DNA of 60,000 nt from Cryptomeria japonica. Taxonomy: Eukaryota > Streptophyta > Pinopsida > Cupressales > Cupressaceae. The stretch's first letter is position 1. The number at the start of each line of letters is the position of its first letter. The notes under the pieces were generated by a model that was not told the origin of the DNA, searched no databases, and was given only the letters and a program-made list of their open reading frames with translations. This document shows positions 14,444 through 22,985 of the stretch, one piece after another. The stretch spans positions 212,182,744 to 212,242,743 of the forward strand of contig NC_081411.1 in assembly GCF_030272615.1 (NCBI RefSeq), written 5' to 3'. Both the position numbers and the translations under genes were made by a program.

Positions 14444-15578
14444 GAGAACAAAAAAACTCTGCACTTGCACCTGCTTGTTGGTTGTTTTTATTATGTGATC
14501 TTTCAGAATAGATAGAAGATGCAGAAGGGTTTGTTTGTTTTGAAAGTGTAGGTGTTCTTGATTTCTGATATAAATGACAGAAAGCGAGAAAAAAACACCC
14601 CCCCACAATAGAGAAACCCAAACCCTAGTACATAGTAATGAGAAGGAAGTAGTGCATAAGCAAAAAAACTTCAAACTGATATCTCATGTACCTAGTGAAA
14701 ATTCTAAGAAAAAAGATCACAAATCTGAATAGAGCATGCTGAGAGATTTCTAACGCCTATTCGTTTTCAAAAAACAGAGTCCGTTTGCCCATTCTATGGC
14801 CCCTGAAGTGCAAAAAAGGAAGCCCGACTTTGACTGGTAAAAAATATAGTCAAATAGCAAATTCAGGAAAAAAATCCACCACCACGAGGTCCATCTCGGG
14901 ATCACCTTTCCGACACTTATTCGTTCGCCAAAATCTGACTCTGGATGCACAATCTAGGTCCAAAAAACCAATCCCCTCTCAAAAAGGTGATAGTGTGGAG
15001 CTCTGGTGAAGAAGCCAAGCTTTGGTTGTGCACCCTAGTGGAGAAAATGGTGGAGCGGAGCAATCAGGTGGAGTGGTGGGCGGGCGGAGCAACTGGCGGA
15101 GCGATGGGCGGGCGGAGCAACCGACGGAGTGGAGCGGCTGGCCGGGGAGCGGAGGTGACGGTGGCGCTGGGCCAGGGCCGGCGTCGAGGTCACCGTAGTC
15201 TGTAGTCGGCGAGGTCGGGGTGGCCGGAGGGCCGATGGGGCCGACCTGACTGGCCTGCAGGCGCCGTATGACTCCAGACAGTTAGTTCTGGTGCCCAAAA
15301 ATTTAAAACAAATTTTTTTCTTGATTTGCATGCCAAGGTCGTACGACCTGGTTGGGAGAAAAAAAAATCACCCAGATGCTCAGGGGTCAAAAATGGACAA
15401 ATTTTATATGACTATAGGGTTTTTGGGCCTTCTGAGCACAATGGTGAGGTCCGTTTAGGCCCAAAGTTCTCAGAAGAAAAAAAACTTAACCCTAAGCACA
15501 CAAAAAAATGTCTGAAACCCCAGATCTGCTTCCAATGCAAAATTCTCAAAAAACAGGAACAGATAGTTGCAGATTTGA
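14444..15578 (-). other. Copia 5' untranslated leader with GC-rich block
   Basis: No Gag homology is seen between the primer-binding site and the Gag start. About 220 bases near 15040-15260 are strikingly GC-rich, with repeated GGCGGAGCAA-type words, in an otherwise AT-rich element. Short frames open in this block have no recognisable domain. Confidence 0.7.
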
Positions 15579-15590
15579 GCTCTGATACCA
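15579..15590 (-). promoter_or_regulatory. Copia primer-binding site (initiator tRNA-Met)
   Basis: The minus strand reads TGGTATCAGAGC, the classic 12-nt complement of the 3' end of plant initiator tRNA-Met. It touches the LTR end directly. Confidence 0.97.
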
Positions 15591-15961
15591 TATAGGAGTT
15601 GAGAAATACAACCCCACAGTAGCCTGAAGATCTTTTGCAAGCTGAATAACCTGTTACAAGGAGAAGCAATGAAGCAAAATCTGAAGAACACACAAAACAC
15701 AAAAAAATATTCTCAAAAGATGAGAGCTCCAATTTACCAAAAATGTATTGTGAAAAGATAATACAATAAAAATAAAAATTAACCTCTAATAGGTCAAGAA
15801 ACCCTAAAAAGGGAAAACCCTAGGCTTGCACATAATAATTAATAAAAATAATTAATTAATATGCACCTAATGTTAGCTTAAGTGTAAAAAGATAATTGGG
15901 AACTTAAAGAATTAAATAAATAATGTTTAATTAATCAAGTAAAGACCCAATTACTCTAACA
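15591..15961 (-). repeat. Copia 5' LTR
   Basis: It is the partner of the 370-bp LTR at the other end. It starts TGTTAGAG in element orientation next to the TCCTC duplication and ends CTCCTATA against the primer-binding site. Confidence 0.96.
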
Positions 15962-15966
15962 TCCTC

Positions 15967-18900
15967 TTGGATCATGTCTAACAACAAATGACCAACTCGG
16001 TTTATGTGGAACCTCTAAGTAAAATACCTTCTCACATTAGCTTGGAAGAACATAGGGCTCATACCCAACTGGTTCAAATGACCTTGTATTAACCATTGTA
16101 AAACCATTATCATGTTCAATAATAGTTCTATCAGGATCATTTTTATTCAATCGTAGACTGTACCATTTGATGACGAACAAAACTAATTTGAAAGAATTAA
16201 AGTCACACTTATATCATCCAAAATACCATAGTATTAATTTTGAGACTCTTGAGGATATATGTTGTTTCTCGATGAAATATTTGTCACCTCAAAGACTGCA
16301 ATTATCCCAGAATCACAAGTTTTCTTCATGTCATCCAACTTTTTGATGCAAAATTTATGACCATTGCAACACATAGCATTGTAGTGTTTGACCTGCAATA
16401 TGTCAAACATGTAAAAATTATTGCATCGTGAGTTGATAAACATATGGGTGATTAATAAATTTGTACATACATGTTTATCTCTTAAACCCTATGCTAAATC
16501 AATTTCCCTTTGCGTAACATTGGAATCTCCATTACAATGAGCTTCTTTAACCAATGAAGCCACACCTTCCCATGTTAATGTGCGACCGGAATGCTGACAA
16601 TGTTCAATCCATACCATCATCCAATCAAGATTGTTTGCAATATACAAATGTAGTGCATCCCACTCTCGACCAACTGTACAAAAAATAAATAGACGTCTTA
16701 CAATTGATTTATTTTGAAGATTAAGAATTAATTAACTACAATAACATCTTATAATTACCTCACTTTCCTCAATCTACCTTTCCCCGTCAAGTACTCCCCT
16801 TCGAATTTGTTAATGGGGTTGGAATCCCAAATGCGATCCACGTGGATCTTTGCTGCAAACTTAGGAAGATATTTAGAAATGTACACCATAGTCTGGTATA
16901 CCATATATCCCTCCACCATAGAACCCTTAGGACGTGCTCTTTGTCGAACCAAAGCTTTCAAAAATTTCAAGTGCCTCTCAACCATCCACATTGACCTAGT
17001 GTGTACAGGTCGAAACAATTCAATCTCCTCAACTTGGTGTATGAGGTAGTGTTCTTGTGCATTGAAAAAAGTTGAAGGTAGACACTTTTGCATTTCACAC
17101 ATTAGATGAGGAATTTTTCTCTTCCAATATTTTATATCTTCTTTATGGATTTCTTTACATGACAACCACCTACAAGATATTCAAGAGGCAAAAATATATT
17201 ATATAACAAAAAAACAAATCGCAAATATAATATCCATACAATGAACTTAACAAAAATCACTACTTACCCCATGTATTTTCCAAGACCATATATGACTTGC
17301 TTGACATTATTGTCGAAGTGGGCTGAGAGAGATAGAGGTAGAACGTACTACAACAATTATAAAATTATCTTTTCATTTTTTTCTAACATATTACAATGAA
17401 AAGTACATGCGAAGTATACAAATATATAGTAAATACACAAGAACATGAATTACCTTAATGAAGGTATATCAATCATGTGTTTTCATCCCTGGCCCAAATT
17501 CACTTTTCTTTGATATGAGATTGTTTATGTTCGCAGCAAATCTTGTGGGAAATCGAATTTTTCGTATGACTTCTTTATAGTAGTGCTTTTCTAGTCCATT
17601 AATGACCAAGGAAGGTCACTTATATTAATCTGGTCTCCATGGCTATTTGATTGAATGACATTTTTTATTGCATGACTGGATTCCTGAATGTCACTACAAA
17701 TTTTGACAATTTTTTCTTTGTCATGCCTTCCATCCAATACTTTCCATAATGTCTCTGTTATATTCTTTCTAATATGCATAGTATCAAACAAATGGACAAT
17801 TTGTAACTGCTCGTAGTAGGGCAACCTACTAAATTGTCAGGGACAACTTTTTAGTCTCTTAGGAAGGTGGTCATTAATGCCTTGATGACCTTCATGATCA
17901 TAAATCACATCATCAGTAAACAAAACATAATAGAAAATATGTTTTATGAAATAAACCATTAGATGGAATGGCATTACCTTGAAGATTCATTCTATTATAT
18001 TCCAACTTCCACAGGTGAGGTGTCATTCTTCGTGGCTTTGATGTATTCTCTTCTTTCCCATTGAAAAGATGTTTTTCAGTATTTTGATACTTATGATTTT
18101 TGTGGAGAAAGTGCCTATACTCATCAAACACCTGTTTTCCTAAACTTTTTGAATGACGAGATTTCATCTTTGGACCACAAATTGGACATGCAAATTTTCC
18201 TTTTGTTTGAAGACCTACAAGATAATGTATAATTGGATTAAATATGTTAATTTTTTAAATTATAATTATCATGCACAAATTAAACACTATAACATACTAC
18301 AAAAATGTGTTAGCCCTGGGGCATCGTGTATTGTCCATACAAGCATCGCATGGAATTGAAATTGTCTTTGTCCTATTGGTCTAGAGACATCATACATAGT
18401 GACACCATTCCATAACTCCAACAACTCATTGATAAGAGGCTCAATATATGCATTCATATCTTTAACTTGGTACTTACCTAATCGAATGAACAAAAACATT
18501 ACATAATTATTATGACCATTTTACTGCAATATTTATAATTAAATGTAGACGACTATTAAATGATAAAATACCTGGAACAATCATTGACAACATTATGTGC
18601 TCCCTCTTTATTGACATCCATGGATGAAAGTTATTGTTGATAACAAAAAAAGGCCACTCTGAGTAAATAGATCTCAGCTCTCCAAATGTGTTGACACCGT
18701 TCGCTACTAATGAAAGCCTGAGATTACAAGGTTCTTCTTTAAAGTGTGGCTGCTTTTCCTCTATGTCCATAAATGCTGAACCATCTGCAGGCATTCAAAT
18801 AATGTCATCTTGACTTCTATTCCGTGCATGGTAATCCATAAATTGTGCCAAGCTAGTGCACTTGAATAATCGTTGCATATGTGGAATAATGGGAATATAA

Positions 18901-19877
18901 TGAAGAACCTTGCGAGGCACCTTTTTTGTTATTTGATCTGTTCAATATCTACTGTTATGACATTCAGGGCATTCAGTTCGAAATTCATGTTGTTTGTGAT
19001 GTATAATATGATCATTGGGACAAACATCTATTGCTTGATACTCCATTCCAATATCTTTCATAATGACAGATAATTCTCGGTATGAGCGAGGTAGAATATT
19101 TGATGATGGTAACAAAAACTCACGAATCAATCTACAACAAAAAAATATAATTTGTTAATCTAAAGAATATTAATGGTACATGATTTACCATTTATTAACT
19201 ATAATGACATATATAGATTGTTATGATGGATAAACCATTCATAACCATCAAGTTCACCAACAACAATACAACAAAGAGAAGAGTTGTCTAGGAGCCTTCA
19301 TAAAGGGCCTCATATGCCTTCTCAAGTAGAGGTAAATCATGAACAACATCAAGGTCATCTTCATCATCACGATCAATTGCGCCTGTACTAAATGTGTCAT
19401 GGATCAATGTATTTGTACCATCATCTTCAATTGTGTTTTGTGACTCATGATCGTCATCTTCCATGGGATCATTATCTTCATCTTCGATATTCACACCTCC
19501 ATGTTCCTCCACTTTGAAAACCACATTCTTCAGGTTGTGTTGATCCATATCATGTGCTCTGAGGTTCTCAACCTATATAAAAATGATAAATATAAATAAA
19601 CCATGATCATGATCTCATCATCAAGTGATTTCTTATGCATATAAATTGTTAAAATGATATAATGAAAAACTTACCAATGGATGATAATCATGTCCGCCTT
19701 CGATGTGACCATGCAACCTACAATGTTTTTTAGTTGTTTTGATTCGAAGTCTTCTAGCCTTTAACCCCTTACAAATTTTGTAGGGACAATAACATTTTCC
19801 ATCACCTTTTCTTTCAAGTTAGACCACGATCTAGTAATTGTCTCCTTATTTTGTTGTTCATTGATATTGTCTGACAT
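15967..19877 (-). pseudogene. TNP2-like CACTA transposase, main part
   Basis: From the right: a start MSDNINEQQ, then after a one-base frameshift CYCPYKICKGLKARRL and HGHIEGGHDYHPL (the N-terminal Cys/His region); an acidic exon at 19288-19573; LIREFLLPSSNILPRSYREL, VCPNDHI and CPECHNSRY; MPADGSAFMDIEEKQPHF with NLRLSLVANGVNTFG; WTIHDAPG; an FACPICGPKMKSRHSKSLG block; LFDTMHIRKNITETLWKVLD; then PHLMCEMQKCLPSTFFNAQE with RPVHTRSMWMVERHLKFLK (DUF4218-like); and finally a DUF4216-like end with VFYLEVPHKPSWSFVVRHD. This order is diagnostic of plant TNP2. Introns, frameshifts and the Copia insertion interrupt it. It is the best evidence for the CACTA identity. Confidence 0.9.
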
Positions 19878-20235
19878 GGTCTTTCTTCACAGGCAAAAAA
19901 ATCGGGCTATAGAACTAGTTATATAGAAGTTTAAATGTTAGTTATGAAATCACGTTTCAATATAACATACCAAATTAAATTACTTGAACATATAAATAAT
20001 GCAAATTGAACCAAAACCATTTAACTCTTCTTTTTCATCTCAAAACATATCTAATGGCTTTGTGGTGATTTAGAGCATGTGCTAATGTCTTTGTGGTATG
20101 CAATGCTTATATCGTATCTTAAGTTGACTAATGTCTAATTGGGGTAATCCATGAGTGTCTAATGTGAATTCATTATCAATGTTGTGAAGTCATCGAGAGT
20201 ATGGTGATAGTCATCCTTATAGGATCCTCTCAATA
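19878..20235. other. CACTA sequence upstream of TNP2
   Basis: This is presumed promoter or 5' untranslated sequence of the TNP2 gene, cut off by the Ty3 insertion. It is AT-rich, and no motif stands out. Confidence 0.45.
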
Positions 20236-20240
20236 CTGTC

Positions 20241-21679
20241 TGTAGTCACACAAATCTGTCCATTTTAATTAAATGAATATTTCGTATTTATTTGATTAAA
20301 AATCCACTAGCCACCAATTAATTAAATTAATATTTAATTAATTCATCCCCAAACATTCTTCTATTAATTAAATAAATTATTCAATTTATTTTAATTAATT
20401 CATTAAATCAAATTCCATTCAATTAAATAAATAAAATCAATTTATTTAATTAAATCCCCTTTTCCTCTTTTAAATAAATTAAATAAAACATTTATTTAAA
20501 TCATTATCCCCCCCCCACTTGCATTTTCCTACAAATGCAACTTGCACACATTTATTGAAATAAATGAATTTTTATTTTAAATAAAATCCTATTTTCCCTC
20601 ACCCACCAAATCCACTTGCAAACCTAATCCCCTTCTAGATTCTTCTAACCCCTTCCTAATTAGCCTAATCCATCCCCTAAATATTGTCACATTCATAAGC
20701 AAAATGGAGTCACTTCTCAAATGGCCCAAAGTCTTGGATAACCATTGAAGGTTTTCAACCTTCAACCACCAAAACCCCAAAGTCTTTGAAAACCATTAAA
20801 GGCTTCCAACTTTCAACCACTTAATCCACAAAGTCTCCAATAACCATTAATGGTTAACCCAAACCCTCCTACATGGTTAAAACATTTGTTTTGACTCAAC
20901 CTCTACCCAACCCAAGGGTCTCATCAGGTCATTAATGCTTTGACCATGATTATCTCTTAATCATTTGCACAAAGGTTTATCCTTGGATTAACTCTTAATC
21001 CAGTGGGTAATCCTAATTTAGGCTTGACCCTTAGCCTTTAGATAACCATGAGGTCTTCTCAAGCCTTTAATGCCTCCAACCTCTTCTTTCAACCCAATCT
21101 TATGTTGACACTTGTCACCATTTCATTGGTGCAAATTGTGCACATGGATCCCCAACTTTCAAGCTTGACCCTTGATTAAACCTTTCAATCCTGGCCATCC
21201 ATTGCTCCATTTTTCCTATAAATAGAGCCCATTCCTTCATAATCCACATCCTGAAAACTTGTAAGCATTTAGACTATAGCCATTTTAGAGAGCATTTAGC
21301 ATAGCATAACTAAATATTGTCTTTTTGGTAAAATCAATCATTTTAGCATTAAAAATAGCTTTTCATTTCATGTTTGGAGCTATTCTACAAATCTCAATCC
21401 TCCATAAGCATCCATAGTGCAAAAAGCTGCTGAGAGCTACACTATTTTGGAACTTGGAGAGGAGAGGAACAAGGGAGAAGAAGCTAAGGCCATGCTAGGA
21501 GACAGTTGGAGATGTCTCATTGTTTTACTTCTTTATTTAGATTCATTAGCATGTGTTTTTAGTATCTCTCTTGGAATGCCTTCATTTGTGTTTAGTTTTT
21601 GATTGATTAACTCTAACGTCTTGTATGTTTTTGTGTTGTTTGATCTTAAGCTAACATTGTGTCATTTAGGAGGGCATCA
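20241..21679 (+). repeat. 5' LTR of the composite Ty3 element
   Basis: The first 350 bases are AT-rich with many TTAATTAAAT words. Near 20725-20850 a unit beginning CAAAGTCT and containing AACCATT recurs three times at about 50-bp steps. A TATA box lies about 460 bases before the end. The minus-strand frame at 20589-20780 is only an open stretch repeated in both LTRs. Confidence 0.98.
21217..21225 (+). promoter_or_regulatory. TATA box of the Ty3 LTR
   Basis: TATAAATAG in GC-neutral context, with the same sequence at 39401-39409 in the other LTR, is the likely core promoter. Transcription would start roughly 30 bases downstream. Confidence 0.8.
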
Positions 21680-21681
21680 TT

Positions 21682-21720
21682 TGGTGAACTCGACGTGAAT
21701 CGAACACGCAACCTTCTGAT
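21682..21720 (+). promoter_or_regulatory. Extended primer-binding site complementary to tRNA-Trp
   Basis: Two bases after the LTR, TGGTGAACTCGACGTG begins a stretch I can match, from memory of plant nuclear tRNA-Trp(CCA), over 39 nt with one mismatch (T for C at position 9). The match covers the CCA end, acceptor strand, T arm, variable loop and the 3' strand of the anticodon stem, then stops. Usual plant sites match 12-18 nt. It is not a tRNA gene, since the 5' half is absent and it is on the antisense strand. Confidence 0.88.
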
Positions 21721-21776
21721 GATTATTTTTGAAATTAACATTTTTCTTGTTGAAATTGCCACACAGGTCGCGCTTC

Positions 21777-22047
21777 GGCGCTATTGAACGCGTTTTAGCG
21801 CTTTTGCAATGATTTCTTTTAGCGCTATTGACACTAAGATAGCGCTATTGAATATGTTCCAGCGCTTTTGACAACATTTCAACGCTATTGTCCCCGTTTC
21901 AGCGCTATTGACATACTTTCAGCGCGTTTGTCTACTCGGGATTCTGTTTTCTTTCAGCGCTACCGTTTAAATTAGCGCTTCTGCTCACGCAGACTAGCGC
22001 TATCGTGTAAATCAGCGCTTCTGCAAAAACACAGAATAGCGCTATTG
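21777..22047 (+). repeat. 20-nt-phased AGCGCTATTG word array in the leader
   Basis: Thirteen words of the form AGCGCTATTG (or AGCGCTTTTG/AGCGCTTCTG and one-base variants) start at 21777, 21797, 21821, 21841, 21861, 21881, 21901, 21921, 21956, 21974, 21996, 22014 and 22038. The seven from 21797 to 21921 are spaced 24 and then exactly 20 nt each; later spacings are 18-24 except one of 35. The 10 bases between words are unrelated, so this is not a simple tandem repeat. AGCGCT is self-complementary. A 20-nt pitch cannot be a protein repeat. Confidence 0.95.
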
Positions 22048-22985
22048 CGACAGAGTGTCGCCCAAATGGACTTGTAATCGAAAAATCAAAAATTAGGCTT
22101 GTGGAAGCCCCCCCTGTGAGCATTAATTTTCTTAACTTGTTCTTTTCTTTGTGCAGGTTAACAACACAACAAAAATCACAATTTTTTTTTATTTATTTAG
22201 TGCTTAAAAAGAACTTAAAAACACAAAAAAATAGTTTCATTGTTTTATAGTTAGGGATACATTTTGTTTTGGTGCTTAAAAATCAACAAAACAAACTTTC
22301 TTTCTTGCATCAATTGGGACATAAAAAAATCACAATCCACACTTCAAATTTTTGGTGCAGTAAAAAGAACAATCCACTTGTCTTTATTTTTGGCCAAAAA
22401 CAAATTTTCCTTCATGCAAACGTGTTTTTCATTAAGTTGACCAGGACTTTCAACTTCTAGATTACAAAACATATTGCTTGAAAGTTAAAATGAACACCAT
22501 GGCTGTTGGAGCAACATCTCCAAATAGTTAGATCATCTTTGCAAATGTTGGATTAAAAAGAACAAGTAAATTTCATGTTTGGCACGCTTGTGCACAAAAG
22601 TCAGTCGAGTGGACCTACTTCTAACACACACTATCCTCTCCCTTGGCTCTCGTGGTCCTAGGTGCAAGAGAAAAGTGTTAGTAACACTCAAAATTTTATT
22701 TTTTTAAGAGAGGCCTGCCAAGGGATCGATACTCTTGGAAACGACCTCGAGCGGTAAATCCTTCGAGCCGCTATAGAAATCAGGTGAGAGCGAAAGCTGT
22801 AGCCTTGGGTATAGTTGTTCCTACAGTGTAACTGGCCGAAAGGACAAATGGGCCCCACCACCAGTTACAAGGCTCTTAAGTGAGTCACTGCAGAATGAAC
22901 TTATGTCCAAAGCCATCGAACATGACTAAACACCTTTAAGTAGTAGCCCACTTGTTCTATTGATTGAGGATATTTGAGGTATAAT
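22048..22985 (+). other. Remainder of the composite element's own leader
   Basis: It is noncoding. A pyrimidine-rich stretch ending TTTCTTTGTGCAG/GTTAAC near 22141-22160 looks like a 3' splice site. The part from about 22700 contains mixed GC-rich text (AACGACCTCGAGCGG, CTTCGAGCCGCTATAG) that may be structured RNA. Homology to the antisense element starts near 22990. Confidence 0.6.

Larger units (their letters stand above)
9832..15961 (-). mobile_element. Ty1/Copia LTR retrotransposon nested in TNP2
   Basis: The 370/371-bp LTRs, flanked by TCCTC at 9827-9831 and 15962-15966, enclose one polyprotein frame on the minus strand. In element orientation the LTR begins TGTTAGAG and ends CTCCTATA, so it is TG...TA rather than TG...CA. 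The primer-binding site TGGTATCAGAGC (initiator tRNA-Met) follows the LTR without a gap, and a polypurine tract AAGGGGGGG precedes the 3' LTR. Gag, protease, integrase, reverse transcriptase and RNase H come in that order, as in Copia. The LTRs differ by 10 substitutions and one indel (about 2.7%), so it is clearly older than the Ty3 element to its right. Confidence 0.97.

Noticed and set aside
20589-20780. A 63-residue conserved ORF found twice (also 38773-38964)
   Set aside because: The duplication is simply the two LTRs, and there is no coding signature.
21682-21720. A tRNA-Trp gene fragment or SINE
   Set aside because: It is the complement of only the 3' half of the tRNA, starts two bases after an LTR and lacks A and B boxes in sense orientation, so a primer-binding site explains it.
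21777-22047. CRISPR-like array
   Set aside because: The constant word and the spacer are each only about 10 nt, the sequence is eukaryotic, there are no cas genes and the array lies in a retrotransposon leader.
22700-22985. rRNA-like or structured noncoding RNA gene
   Set aside because: Its GC-rich text recalls structured RNA, but I recognise no rRNA segment and it sits in the retrotransposon leader.
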